Positions 1-13,475 of a stretch of DNA of 64,000 bases are shown in pieces (within the stretch, counting starts at the first letter, position 1; each line of letters begins with the position of its first letter). Where the stretch lies: NCBI GenBank assembly GCA_963573385.1, contig CAUYLG010026913.1, positions 143,073 to 207,072 of the forward strand, given 5' to 3'. The notes under the pieces are model-generated. The model had not been told where the DNA came from, did not search any database, and saw nothing but the letters and a program-made list of their open reading frames with translations. Source of the stretch: Cacajao melanocephalus (taxonomy: Eukaryota > Chordata > Mammalia > Primates > Pitheciidae). The translations under genes and the position numbers were made by a program.

Positions 1-639
1 AACTGAGCTATTTCACACTCATTTCACACGCTACTTTCAAAGGTAAAGAGTGACAGATCCCACCTTCAGAAAGCCAGCCTTTCAGACTGATGGAATTCCT
101 CCCTTAGGCCCTCATGAAGAACCCCATATATAGTGTCTGTGCCACATGCAAGCAATTCCTTGTTAACTCCTGCTGACTCTGACCTGTAGTTGCCCAAGGG
201 ATTAGACTTTCACAGACTCCTCCTGGACTTGGTGTGGACAAGGATTCTTACGTCTAGCTCTACCTGTCATTCTCTGCCAGCCTCTGCCTTGCTCTTTGCC
301 ACCCTGGGTGGTAATGTTTCCACCTGTTGCTTCTCTCTGGGTGCGTTTCCACCTGTTGTTGGTTTCCAAAATTCTGCCCGAATCTGTGTAATCCCCTCTG
401 TTATACACATTTCAGTGAAACCCTTCCAAGTGGGCATCCCCTGCTGGGACCATGGCTGATGCCAAGAGTGCATGGGTGGGCAAGCAATGCTGGGGATAGA
501 TAAACCCACCCAGAGGTAGGAAGAGGAAACGCTCCTGCTATACCAGTTCTCTGGTGAGGGCCTCAGACATGCTTTTTATCCCATACCTTCTTCTCTTGTG
601 TAGAACCACAACTTACCTTATTGGCTCTTTGCACATTTA

Positions 640-800
640 TGGCTATCATCTTAATTGTAAGCCCCTTGAGGCTTGGAATGATGATCATTTGTCCTGTATT
701 CCATACCATACCTAGTATGCTGGCTTTCACCCAGAACCTGTATTTATTCATTAATATAACAAGTACTGATTGAGGGTCTCCTATGTGCCAAGAGTAAAGG
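640..800 (+). mobile_element. L2 LINE end fragment
   Basis: It has 'attgtaagccccttgaggct' and 'tatttattcattaatata', the usual last 150 bp of L2, diverged. Confidence 0.55.
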
Positions 801-1663
801 TCCCTGGTCCATTCTTATATGTACTAAGGATTATCATAGATAATCAAGAAATATTTTAGATTATGAATACCATTCCTTTTTTCAATGATTTACTGTTCAT
901 ATTATAATTAGTTCATAAAACAACTTACTCTTCATAACTTACAATATAACTTGCACACAAAGTACCTCAGTTAAACTCTACTTTATGGCTTTGCGATGAA
1001 AGTGTCACTCTGTCTCTAGAAGTGAACTGAAACTAAAGAAGGAGAAATAGCTAGGATTACATAGTGAGAGTACAGAGGTTTCGAATTCAAGACTCCTGAT
1101 GCCAACTAGTGTTCTCCCCATTACCCAACACCCTCATTCCTCACAGTGAGGTACAAGACTAGCCCTGTCTTAGCTTCCTACCCTGCCTTGAAAGACATTG
1201 TAGAAAACCGGCTTGTGGCAGTGCTCAGCTTGAGACCTAAACCAGTAAAGGGCCTTTTCCAAAAGAACTATAAATAATCATGATCAAGGTAAATGACAGA
1301 ACCTTAAAGCAAAGGTTTACTGCATGTAAATGGGTTACAAAATGGCTTTCATAAATTGAGCACAAGATTCATAAAAAAGAAAATTGCTCAACCTGTATTG
1401 CTACAATTCTCTCAGCTTACAATAAAAAAAGGAAGAAAGATCACTTGATGTGAAAATTATTTCTTTTCTTATTAACTCTTTGGTTTCTTGCTTGCATGTA
1501 TTTATAACTGAGTTTTTCTTTCCAACGAGTTGCAATGCTGGACATGATATTTTATGACCATTTTTTAATGGTATGTAGGAGCATAGTCAGGCACACGGTA
1601 GGTACCAAATAAGAAAGTCTTGACTGACTGAAAAATATGTACTGGTTCTACCAAGAGTGAGAG

Positions 1664-1790
1664 GATCTGGGTTCAAGTCCTCTTGCTGCCACCACTTAGC
1701 TATGGGATTTTGTGAAAGTCACTTAGCTACTATAGACTTTCATTTACTCACCGTGAAATGAAGAGATGAGAAGAAATCATTTCCAAATTC
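1664..1790 (+). mobile_element. MIR SINE
   Basis: 'gatctgggttcaagtcctct' and 'ccaccacttagctatgggat' match the MIR core. It is diverged. Confidence 0.6.
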
Positions 1791-3117
1791 TCTTTCAACT
1801 ACATTTAATAATGCTAAAGCAAGGTGGACCAAAGGAGAATCAGGTAGGTACCACAAACTAACGTAATGAAAATGCAATGCTGCCTTGCCAGTGTGCTGTC
1901 TTTGGTTTAGTTTTATGGTGACTTGTGTTTGTGTAGAAACTTGGTTGACACCAGGCTTTGGTAGATGCTGTCTTTTTCATTTCCATGGCATAGGAGCCAA
2001 ATGGGGAAAGAAAGAATGGCCAGGGTGGAAGGTAGGGGTGTGGGCTGAGGAAGGCCAACCCCTATAAATGTAAGAGTCAGTGGAGATCCTGAATTCTGAG
2101 TATGGTATGTGTCAAAGCTACCAATAGGCTGGGCCTGCTCCCTAGACTGCTGTCCCAAATATCCTGATGCCACTATGGACCATGTGTGTTCCTCACCGGG
2201 CACCTGAGGCTTCTTCCCTCTAGCCCCTCTTCTAGGTCTAAGTGATAGTGCCTGTGTAAGACAACCTTTCCGATGGCCTTATACTGTGAAAAATGAGCAA
2301 ATTTAATTATCTCTCAGATCATGCCAATTTAAAAGAATGTCACACTGTGCCTAAGTTACTTTATAAACTATGACCTTAAAAATACTTCACTGCACATGCA
2401 ATGTGAGTCCACTTTGAATCACTCAAAGATGGAAACAGCATAGAGAGGAAAGGGAAGCTTTTATTGAGCTGGTATTAATAGAGTGGTGAACTCTTAGCCT
2501 AAATCTAGAAAAATAACCCCAAGATATGACAATTAATGAGCTAATATGGTTTTTAAGAGGTAAATATATTTTCAAATAAATTAATACGCTTTTCGGAGAA
2601 AATACATCAAAGTGCTTTACAAGTACTTAGGCAAAGAAACTACTGAAATTGATCCAATTGATTCACCAATTATTAATGAAGAGACTACTTTGAATAAAGT
2701 ACCATGTTAGGTTCTGGTGATACAATGGGCACTGTCCTATTCACCTAAAATACTGCATTGGACAATATATTGAAAAGGAGGTATTCACATGTGTAAGAGA
2801 GAAAGGAAGGGTGGGGAAAGAGAGAAAAGAGAGGAGAGAGAGATTCTTTCCTACTCTATGAGGCTGAAATGGTTTGACACATCAAGTTGGTATCATGTGG
2901 AAAAAATTCTAACTTTCCAGGTTATCTTGACTTGGACTCAGGAAGCAATGCAAATACTTGTGTGTTGGATAGAATGACATTAGCATATAGGGCCATGGGA
3001 CAGGATAGCTGAGTCCATATTGTCTCTATGGGTCAGGACTAAGATTTGTCTTATTCTCTTTCCTGCTGGGGAAATCTGTCTTTTGTCCACAATAAATTAC
3101 ATTGTTGGGAGGATTAA

Positions 3118-3345
3118 TATGATAACATGTGTATAGAGCTTTACAATTCATAAAATAAGCTCAATATTCTTATTCTATCAAATAATGCTTTCTACAAACC
3201 TGAAGAGAAAATATTTACCAGTGAGGAAATGGAGGTTCAGAGAGAAGAGATCTGGCCAAGATTGTTGAGTGAATAAATGGCAGGGCTTGCAAATTCAGAC
3301 GGGGCTCTTTTCACTATTCCTACCCCAACCATCCTAACTAGCAGC
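3118..3345 (-). mobile_element. MIR-class SINE
   Basis: 'ccagtgaggaaatggaggtt' and 'cagagagaagagatctggcc' are the reverse-orientation MIR core. Confidence 0.5.
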
Positions 3346-3438
3346 TATAGCAACTAGACCTTAGTGCTTGAGTTCATGAAATTATTAAGAATAAATGCAT
3401 CTGGAAAGCAAAACTCCTAAGGGGAAAGAGATTCCTTT

Positions 3439-3484
<46 letters not shown>

Positions 3485-3488
3485 CGCT
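3439..3488. repeat. TG then CG dinucleotide run
   Basis: About 34 bp of alternating tg is followed by cgcgcgcgcg. The whole run alternates pyrimidine and purine, the composition that favours Z-DNA. Confidence 0.95.
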
Positions 3489-4519
3489 GATGTTCCAAGG
3501 TTCCCGCAGCTGATTCATCATGTTTGGTAACCAGGGCTGAGTACCCGTTGTCTTTGATGAAGAACCCCACAGCCTCTAGGGAGACAGAATTGACCAAATT
3601 TGGAGGGATTGGGAAAGGCTTTCTCCCTTTTCTCATGAAGGTTAAGTATTTTTACCTCTGGAAAAATAAAAGGAAGCACTGACTTATGTCACGAAGTCTC
3701 ATTTGTCCCCTCATGGATGTTTATTTACTAAAGTAAGGGTAGGGGTAATACTACTTTCATAGCTGAATCCAGGCATTGCTCAAGGATTCTGCTCTTCCAG
3801 AGGCAACATATAGTTCCCTTTCTGAAATGTCTCTTGAATCACTTTCTTAAGGGACACAGAGATAACTTTATATACAATTGATTATACCAGAAATGGTTAC
3901 AGATGAGGTGCTGAGGTTTCTATTCATTCCCATACCAATTCCCCCAGGCTTTTAGAAGGTTTGTGTGATTTTTAGATTTTATTTAACTCCTACAAAAAAA
4001 GGTAGGAAGGGGGAAAAACTATATTCCCTTCAGGTAGCAGCCAAAGAATCAAGAATATCCTACTAGTTCCCTTGTCTCAATATGATGTCAAAAGTGCAAT
4101 CTAAAAAGAGTAACATTTTAAATATAGCATGTTCATAAATTCAGACACATCAGGAAGGTCGAAGAAGCCTTCTCTGGCTAAAATTGGAATAATGCATGAT
4201 CAAGAAGTGCTTTTACTGAATAAGGCTGTGACTCATGATATCATGACAGTTGGGCCAGGAAAGAGGCAATATGGGTGCTGAGCTCATGGGGAAAGAGATG
4301 CAGAGAGACAACATGGTTCCTGTATCTCATAAAGTTCTAGTTTTTTAAAAGTCTGTAAGACAATCTAAAATTACTTACTGAATTTGTATTTTAAACACCA
4401 TTAAGGTAAGGCCATATAGTTTAAGAGGCCAAATTTATCACTGACACATCTGCATTGATTTCAGATAAGTCATGGAATCACAGCAATTCTGTTTCAAGAG
4501 CCTTTTGATTACATTTCCT

Positions 4520-4650
4520 TCAATTCCATCACCTTAGAGGTAAGGAAACTGAGGCAGAATGAGTTTAAGTGATTTTTCCAAATTTATCAAAGAAATTCCT
4601 GGAACTAGAACTCAGCTCTCTTATTTTCCTCCCCAGTACTCGTTTACCTG
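4520..4650 (-). mobile_element. MIR-class SINE, poorly preserved
   Basis: 'taaggaaactgaggcagaat' and 'ggaactagaactcagctctc' resemble the reverse MIR core. Confidence 0.4.
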
Positions 4651-4990
4651 TCTATGTTGTTGTGTTTTGTCTGATATTAAAATTACTTTCTTTACTCAAA
4701 CATAGATTATATAGCAGAGACAGATGACTTCAAAGTTTGTTGGGAAACAGGAAAATCTGAGATGTGTAACTTGATCCCCCAAATCCTCAAAACAAAGCAC
4801 ATGCATAAAATCAAGAGTTAGCTGCTGCAGCTTTCATAATCTGATAGAGAGGCACAGAAATTGTTAATGCCTGAACGAGATCCCCCTCTACTATAGTTTA
4901 ATATCTGTCAATTAGGAAAGCAGTGGCTCAATGCTGAGCAGACATTGTTAAATCTGATCATTCAAATTTCAACTTGAGGTTTCGCTTACG

Positions 4991-5219
4991 CAGTTGAGTA
5001 TCTCTTTTCCCAAAGGCTTGGGACCAGAAGTGTTTTTGGATTTCAGACTTTTTGGGATTTTGGAATCTTTGCATCATACCTACTGGTTCAGCAGACCTAA
5101 TCTGAAAATCTGGAATCCAGAATGCTCCAGTGAGCATTTCCTTTGAGCATCATGTTAGAACTCAAAAAATTTCAAATTTTGGAGCATTTTGGATTTTCAG
5201 ATTATGAATACTTAACCTG
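4991..5219. mobile_element. Short inverted-repeat DNA transposon (Tigger-like)
   Basis: The left end CAGTTGAGTAT pairs with the reverse complement of the right end (CAGGTTAAGTAT). The interior is partly self-complementary: 'ctgaaaatctggaatccag' and 'ggagcattttggattttcag'. It is 229 bp, carries no coding capacity, and is probably an internally deleted Tigger-class element. Confidence 0.65.
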
Positions 5220-5244
5220 TTATAAAGTATTTCTCACCATCTGG

Positions 5245-5365
5245 GAACATTAAATCAGAATCCTTAACAGCAGGAACCATGTTTTAAACTCACTGTGAAT
5301 CTCTGCACTTTCTAGCTAAGGACTCGGCACACAAAAACTTTCAATATTTGTTGATCGACTGATTA
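5245..5365 (+). mobile_element. L2 LINE end fragment
   Basis: 'acagcaggaaccatgtttta' and 'tcaatatttgttgatcgact' match the L2 terminal pattern. It adjoins the Tigger-like element. Confidence 0.5.
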
Positions 5366-6289
5366 CAAACAATTTAATCATACTGTTTGGAATGCCATAT
5401 TATCTAATGCACTTTACTAAAAAAAAAAAAAAAACCCTTTAAAAATATCACAGCTATTTAAAAGCCTTTATCTAAATTACCTGGAATACCATTTTGTCAA
5501 GATGTCAAATACAGATCAGAGGTACATTCTAAATTAAGTTCATAAAGAATTTAATTCTAAAACATCTGGTACATCTTTTAAATATAATCTTTCCGTTATT
5601 GGGGATTGAATCTACAGGATCACAAACTTTCAGAGTGACTAAATCTTCACTGAACTGAACCACCTCCTTCAGCATTGCATACTTGTGACTGAGAGCAGAT
5701 TGGATCTGTTTGCAGTGAGGTTTTAGGGCTGAGAATCAGAAGAGGTGAAGGCCACAGTGTAGGCTACAGTTTTTCTACCCTGCCAACAGCAGGCTTAATA
5801 TTCCATTGAGTCATTTTCCTCATGCCGGCTCTGCCGTTCAAACACTGTAATTATTTCATATATTTTTACCTAGTTATTATCTTACTCACCACAGGCACCT
5901 GTAATTTTTCTGTACTTTTTTTTTTAACCGCTCATTTACTTATTCTTAATTCAGCTAATAATGGTTCCATGTATTAAAATTATCATGGGGAAAGTAAGTG
6001 AAAACCTCCCAGGATGTAGAGGCAGCAGATTCATTACAGCCTGCAACAGGGAATAAAATATTATGTATACTTTTTGCAGTAAGTACATGCTAATTATGCA
6101 GCTATTTATAAAACACTTAACAACATTCAAACTGATACTCTTCAATGTTGCTGTTTTTTAAAATCCTGCTTTGCATACAAGATCTCTGCTTGCAGCTGAA
6201 AACAAACTTTGGGGGTCATCTGCCCACTGACAAGACAAAGCTTTTGTATATTCTTTATAATATGCCATATTCCTCTCCTGATGGTATAA

Positions 6290-6880
6290 TAACAACAGCA
6301 ACATTTATATGGGGCTCTAAGGTTTATAATGTATCTTCACGCACATAACCTCATTTGATTTTCACAATGACCTGGTAAAGTGGGTAGGGCAAGTATAATG
6401 TATTAGTTCATTCTCACCCTGCTATAAAGAACTGCTCAAGACTGGGTAATTTATAAAGGAAAGAGGTTAACTGACTCACAGTTTTGCAGGGCTGGAGAGG
6501 CCTCAGGAAACTTACAATCATGGTGGAAAGGGAAGCAATCATGTCCTTCACATGGTGCCAAGAAGTGTCCAGTGAAGGTGGGAAATGCCCCTTATAAAAC
6601 CATCAGATCCCATGGGAACTCACTCACTATCATGAGAACAGCATGGTGGGGGGGTCCACCCCCATGATCTAATCACCTCCCACATGGTCCCTCCCCCAAC
6701 AATTAGGATTACAATTCAAGATGAGATTTGGGTGAAGACATAGAGCCCCAGACCATATCATATAATTACCCCTATTTTACAGAAGGGACTTGGAGAGGTT
6801 AAGCATAGTTTCTGAGTAATATAGCTCATAGGACACAAGTCTTAAACACAGGTCTTTTTACTTCAGAGCTCTGGTTTTTT
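6290..6880 (-). mobile_element. MIR-class SINE split by a MaLR LTR
   Basis: The left half (to 6398) has 'ttttcacaatgacctggtaa'. The right half (from 6761) has 'ccctattttacagaagggac' and 'ggagaggttaagcatagttt'. The LTR at 6399-6760 was inserted between them. Confidence 0.5.
6399..6760 (-). mobile_element. MaLR (MST/THE1-like) solo LTR with target duplication
   Basis: This is 362 bp, reading TGTATTAGTTCATTCTCA at the left and gaccatatca at the right, the reverse of a MaLR LTR. Perfect 5-bp duplications TATAA flank it (6394-6398 and 6761-6765). It interrupts an older MIR-class SINE whose two halves lie on either side. Confidence 0.88.
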
Positions 6881-6999
6881 TTTACTATAATCTGGGTTTC
6901 TTGTCTTCATGGAGCAGCCCAACATTCTGACCACTGGGTCTATTCCTTTCTTCATATGGTATGTTCATAAAATGTAAGTTCTGAAATTACATTACTTAG

Positions 7000-7195
7000 G
7001 TCCCAGCCTGGCTTCCACACTTACATAAAAACTGTATAATCTTTTGTAAGTTACTTGACTATTTAGAGCCTTGGTTTCCTCATCAGTAAAATTCAGATGA
7101 TTGCTGTTAAGGATGAAATGAGATAATATAGGTAAAACATGTATCTAAAACATATTAAGTACTCAGTAAATCTTAGCCATCAATGTTATTACTGA
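7000..7195 (+). mobile_element. MIR SINE
   Basis: 'taagttacttgactatttag', 'ttggtttcctcatcagtaaa' and 'aagtactcagtaaatcttag' follow the MIR order. Confidence 0.6.
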
Positions 7196-7534
7196 TTCTC
7201 CTCTGGAAGTCATTTAAAATATTTTCAATGGAGAGTTGTAGAATTTTTTATAAGACCTGGCATTTCTGGTTTTAAGTCTGTGATGCTACTCCTACCCAAA
7301 CAGGCTGCTCCTTTGTTTGTGTGTACCTATTAACTTTGGGCTCACAGGACCGACGTTTCTTTACAAAGAAATCTTTACAAGATTTCTTTACAAATCTCCC
7401 ATCTTCTTGCTCAGAATATTTTTCCCACTGATTTTCAGAATTGTCCATGTTTTTAGAAGTCTCTACCTCTTGGGTTTTTCTCCTTTTAAGTCTAAAGCTA
7501 AGGGCTTGTACTCATAGCACAGCAGTTAGCATGT

Positions 7535-7690
7535 GCCCTAGTGCAATACGCTGCTTGGGTTCAAATCTTGTTCAAACATTTACTAGCTATGTAACTTGGG
7601 GAAAATTATTTAGCTGCTCAAACTCACTTTCCCTATTGTAAAAAACAGGATAAAAGAGTACATGGTGCTGATATGAGGCTGAGAACATGT
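7535..7690 (+). mobile_element. MIR SINE
   Basis: 'gggttcaaatcttgttcaaa' and 'actagctatgtaacttgggg' match the MIR core. Confidence 0.6.
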
Positions 7691-8059
7691 ATATGAAATA
7701 TTTTGTAGCATATCTGATAAGACAGTCATTTTTTCCCAGGGAGCATATCATGTTCATAACATCATCAAACAAAATCTTATTTATTGGAAACAAACTCTCA
7801 AGTTGCATATCTGCAGAAGCAAATTGCTCTGATGGTGACATGGATCAAACACTTTACAGAAGCAAATGGGGACTATGATGACAAAATCTGGCTTCAACAA
7901 ATTTCAGTTGAAAGTTTTTCTTAGAAATATAAAGAATGTTCCTAAAAACTTGGCTTCATTTAAAGAATGTGAACCTGCTGTTATTATGTAAATCTTTCAT
8001 CAAAAAGAAAAGCAGATTTTGATAAATGTTCCGCTTACAAAACCCAAGTTGACTTATAA

Positions 8060-8391
<332 letters not shown>

Positions 8392-9574
8392 CAAAAATAT
8401 TTTTATGACAGGAACCCTGATTTTTCAGTAAGAGAATCTGTTGTGTTTGCTTCTGTACAGGGATAAAACACAGAAAAGGTAGATTTAGCCAAAACTCAGT
8501 GTCAAATCCATGTTCTAGATTTTTTTTCTTCTTAATTCAGGAAACTAAACATATTATTTCCATGACAAAAGCACAAAATTTGTGTTGAATACTAAGCTAA
8601 AGAAAATTAATATACTAATAAAAATATCTGTCCAAACTTATTGCTGTTTTAAAATTTCTATAAGTTTAAATATAAGCCATTTATCACTTAAGATTCTTTT
8701 AGCTGCAGTAAGAATCTGTCCTAAAAAACAAATACCTATATTCATTGACTTAAAAAATATCTATTGGCAGAGTAAGCTTCAGGACCAGTCAAGTGCTAAT
8801 GATGTTATCACAGACCTCAGTTTTTCCTGACTGTCTGCTCATTTCAGCTTTATCCTGGGGTTCATTCCCATCATGGTTGTAAGATAGCTACTGCTGGCAA
8901 TTGGGGTTACAGGCTTCCTGTTTTTCCCTCCTAAATGTTAAAAAGGTTTTTACCCAGAAGCCCAGGAGGCCTCTCTTTGAATTCCACTGGCCCAGTCTAG
9001 CTTGGGCCTGGCGTTGGAGAACCAGTCATTGGCAAGCGCAGCTAATTACTACAAGTGGTTAGAATGACTGAGTAATAAGGCATGAATGTTGGCGAATAAA
9101 CCACAATGTCCACTGCAGACCACTATCACATCAGTGCTATACAGATCTCCTCCAAATGTCTACCAGTATATGCAGGATCTTAGGTAATTATCAGACATCA
9201 CTGTACCTTGATTTCTCCTAGATGTGAAATGAAATAAATAATATACCAGACTTTTTTGCTTCACATTTGGAGAACAGGTGTTGGAAAGATAAAGTAAATG
9301 ATGTGAAAATACTCTGGATCAAAAAATTATTAAAATTAAAAGTAGTACTCACTTCACTGTGATCACTTACTAAACTGAAGGCCAGCCTGTAGCTGTACAA
9401 GGAAGAATATGGCAGAGTTTAATCATAAAGCACAAAATTAAGACAATGGGAGAGCAATTTGGGAATACACATCAGAAGCATTAACATACTACATTGTCTT
9501 TGCCTATTTTTAAGAATTTAAAGTGAGTACATTTTGATATACATGGGCAAAGATTTAACTGGAAGGATGCTGAT

Positions 9575-10340
9575 TCAGCTCATTGTGTTTGTTATAGCAG
9601 AAAAAAAATCTAAATGTCTAAATATTCTAAATATCCAACAGGAAGAGGCTTAGAAAATAATTATGACATATCCAGTAATACTATATAATATTATACAGTC
9701 ATTAAAAATAATAACGTGTCTTTCTTACATATCTTTGCCCCCTTGCTGCCCAGTACTCTGTGACACATTTCCAGTAGTCAATAAATGTTTATGAAATTAT
9801 CTGGAAGAAAAAAAAGATGATGTCGTTTTATCTCTATATATATTAGTTTGGAAAGATATTCACGACACACCATTAAGTGAAAAATAGCAGATTACCAAAA
9901 AGCACATGTAACATTATTTAATTTATATAAAATCTTATGTACATAAAAAAATATATATATAAATTCTAAAATTTTAAAAACAAATTTATTAATGGTGGTG
10001 AGATACCAGGTGAACTTTGCTCTCTTCTCCTTTTCTGGTAATTAAAATATTTTGTAATGAGAATGTTTTATTTTTAAGGACGCAAGCTAACTACGTTTAG
10101 AAAAATGGCACAGAAAAATAATGGCATAGAAAGATATTCACAAAATATTGCTTAATGAAAAGGTATACAAAATTATTTACAGTATGATCCCATTCTTACA
10201 TTTAAAAATATATATCTATATGTATAGAAAAAAGACTAGAAGGATACATACAAAAAGATTAGCAACAGTACACCTGAGAGGTATAGGGTTAGATGCAGGT
10301 GGTTTTAATTTTCTTTTGAAGACTAAAGGAAAACTGAACT
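9575..10340 (+). mobile_element. Old L1 3'-end-like fragments
   Basis: Two AT-rich segments (about 9.58-9.96 and 10.10-10.34 kb) share text such as 'aaagatattcacgacacac', 'cattaagtgaaaaatagc' and 'agtatgatcccattcttaca', typical of the tail region of old L1 elements. Family and edges are uncertain. Confidence 0.45.
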
Positions 10341-10584
10341 CTATTTTAAATGCAGATTTAAAAAAAGATTAAAGAATCTGGAGATGAAAAGTATAGAAAT
10401 TGAACAAATAACGATTTTCAAACTCATTATAAAGCACTTTGTATTCATCGGGTCAAATCATGTCCAAACTGTGTCTAATCAATAGAGAGTCTCTCTCATT
10501 AGCACATAAAAGGCCTGATATATTAATGTTCAGCAGAGTTCTATCTTTCTCCATGGTAAAATCAAAATTAGAAGAGACACACGA

Positions 10585-10800
10585 TGTGGATTAAGAACAG
10601 AAATACATGTCAGTAGCTCAGGGCTCAAATTTTTTCTGTGCTAGTTATTACCTTTCTCTGAGTAACTCATAATTTTTCATTATTCTAGTTTATTGATTTA
10701 GAAAAATGGCAGTAAAAATACTGATTTCTTCATAGGGCTGCTATGAAAAGTTCCAGATGTTAAGTACTTTAAAAATGCTCCACCAAAGCAACTGACTAAT
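10585..10800 (+). mobile_element. MIR-class SINE
   Basis: 'cttcatagggctgctatgaa' and the preceding 'gtgctagttattacctttct' fit a diverged MIR. Confidence 0.45.
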
Positions 10801-12779
10801 GAAACATGGTTAAGTATTTTACTATCCCTAATATCCCACGTTAAAAACATAGGGGTTAAACCACTGGTTTAAGTTTGCATTGTACATCCCTGTTGCTTGC
10901 AGGTGTGTGTTAAGCCATTTATGATGCAATATAGTGTCTCGAAATGTTCTTAAACTCTAATTAAAGGATACAGAATCATTAAAATTTAAACAAGCTTTTA
11001 AATAAATAAGTTGTGAAGAGAAAATAAAAGGCAAACTCCAGGTTTGAAATGACCTGGAGGACTCAGCTCCTTGCCCTGGGCAAGCCACTCCTTTTTTTGC
11101 TTTTTGTGGGGGCTGGGGGTAATTTCAGCACCCTCATTTGTAACACAAAGCTAATACTAACCCAATAGAATCATGTAAGGATAGAGTGGTATAATATTGG
11201 TCAATACTCTCAGCATGCACCTGACACAGAGAGAGCTGATTCAAAATAGAACAGTGAAGAGAATCTAAGTTCCCACAGGGCCAGGTAAGAGGGAGGGGAT
11301 CTGAGGGCCCTAGGTAGTATAGATTATACCCCCCAGTCATCCTGGTTTCCCCTATCTACAGAAAAAAGAAGTCAGGTTTCATGTCACAGCTCTTCCACAC
11401 CTGTTTGTTTTCTTGCCTTCCCCTCTAACTCCCTGTCAATATCATTTTTCCCCACTCCTCCCTATCTGGGCGTGGAGCGAACCTTTTCTCCAGGGCACTG
11501 TTTCGAAAACAAGTTAGTGATTTGAATGTTCTCAATCAACTCTTGAAGGGGAACAAGCTAATAAAGGAAGAAGTTAGAATCTGAAAACAAAAAAAAGGAC
11601 AAGCTCAGTGTCTGGGGCTTAGAGTTGTCAAGACGCCCCGCCTTGGCCCACTGAACTCTGACTTGTCTTTGGGTTTTGTTTGCCTTAGGCTTAACGACCT
11701 GCTAATTGCTGAAAAAAGTAAGTCTAAACTCAATGGTGGATTTTATTTTTCCTTCCAGGAAATCTCAAAGGTCTATAATGATTAATGGGTATGGAGTTAA
11801 AAGCACACAAAGAGATCCTGAATGTGTTCATTTTACTTGAGAAAAATTGAGTAAGTGCCAGAAAAAATATATAATATATGTAAGTCTCATTAAGCCGTCA
11901 TTACTTGGTAAGACAGTTTCCAGGCAAATAAACACAGAAATCTCCCTCTTGCAGCTCCCTCTGAGTCGCACCTTCAACTCACATCTCCTGTCCTCATACA
12001 TTGTTTACTTCAAAGAGAATTATGAGTGAACAAGAAAATGAGAATCAGGTAGGGCAATTATAATCTTGAATGAGGAAATCAGGCCAACATGCATTGAATT
12101 GCTTAAAGAAAAAAAAAAGCCATTGTCCTTCAATATATTTAACTGCTCAAACGGGCTAAAGTGCTTTGAGGTCTAAATTTTTGTTGCTCTAAAAATAAAA
12201 TAAAATCTTAGCATATACTTTCATACGCTCCCGAAATTGAGTGTGAAGCTCATTCATAATGACTTCTTTTATCCCACTCACATTTTCTGAGAACGTTCGA
12301 TCTGTGCCACATACCAGCATCAACTGGGCCATTCCAAAGACTGTTGAAAAACCGTCCCAAACACACATGGTCTTCGAGCTATCGAGAGTAACTGTCACTG
12401 GAATTTCAAATGTTGGGTCTTTAAGGCAATAAGATGATAATAAAAAGTAGCAACAAAGAAAGAAATGTTGGTATCTAGAGGAGAGGATGGTCTAGGATGA
12501 ATGAGAAAAGAAAATGACCCTATGGTGATAACTTGTATTTTCTCTGCAGGTTAGCAATTTAATGCCGTAGCTCTGAGGAGGAACACAAGCCGACCACAGT
12601 CCATCCTGCCAGGGAACCCGACGGGGGGACAGTCTGTCTCCGAAGTTAGGGAACTATGCCTGCTAATACTCCCCGGTTCTTCTCCACAACTCTCTCTAGC
12701 CTGCCTCCCAGGTATGGATACATTTTTGCCAGCATCACCTTCCTGTGGTAAGCCGGTTCACACTTCTCTGCATGGGTAA

Positions 12780-13475
12780 TGATACAGTTTGGATGTTTGT
12801 TCCCACCCAAGTCTCATGTTGAAATGTAATCCTCAATGTTGGAGGTAGGCCTGGCAGGAGGTGTTTTGGTAATGGGGGTGGATCCCTTATGTCTTGGTGC
12901 TGTCCTAGAGATGGTGAGTAAGTTCTCATGAGATCTGGTCGTTTACAAGTATGTGGCACCTCCCCTACCTCGCTCCTGCTCCCTGTTCACCTTTGGCCAC
13001 AATTATAAGTTTCCCCAGGCCTCCCCAGAAGCAGAGGCTGGCATGATGCTTCCTAGGCAACCTGTAGAACTGCAAGCCAATAAACTTCTTTTCTTATAAA
13101 TTACCCAGCCTCAGGTTTTATGTTTTGTTTTATGTTTTTTGTTTTTTTTGAGATGGAGTTTCGCTCTTGTCACCTAGGCTGAAGTATAATGGTGCAATCT
13201 CGGCTCACTAAAACCTCCGCTTCCTGAGTTCAAGCCATTCTCCTGGCTTAGCCTCCTCAGTAGCTGGGATTAAGGCACCTGCCACCATACCCAGCTAATT
13301 TTTTGTATTTTTTAGTAGAGACAAGGTTTCACTATGTTGGCCAGGCTGGTCCTGAACTCCTGACCTCAGGTAATCCTCCACCCGCCTTGGCCTCCTAAAG
13401 TGCTGGGATTACAGGCATGAGCTGCCATGCCCAGCCACTTATTTCTGTATAGCCATGAAAGAATGGCCGCATACA
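12780..13475 (+). mobile_element. MaLR (MST/THE1-like) LTR, split by an Alu
   Basis: The left part (12780-13134) starts TGATACAGTTTGGATG and follows the MST/THE1 solo-LTR pattern, including 'tctcatgagatctg' and 'ataaattacccag'. The right part (13437-13475) ends in ATACA. Five-base target duplications GGTAA at 12775-12779 and 13476-13480 fix both ends. It is a solo LTR with no internal region. Confidence 0.85.
13135..13436 (-). mobile_element. Alu SINE inserted in a MaLR LTR
   Basis: A T-rich start leads into gagatggagtttcgctcttg and the element ends catgcccagcc. It splits the LTR at 12780-13475: the last 39 bp of that LTR resume directly after it. Confidence 0.95.
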
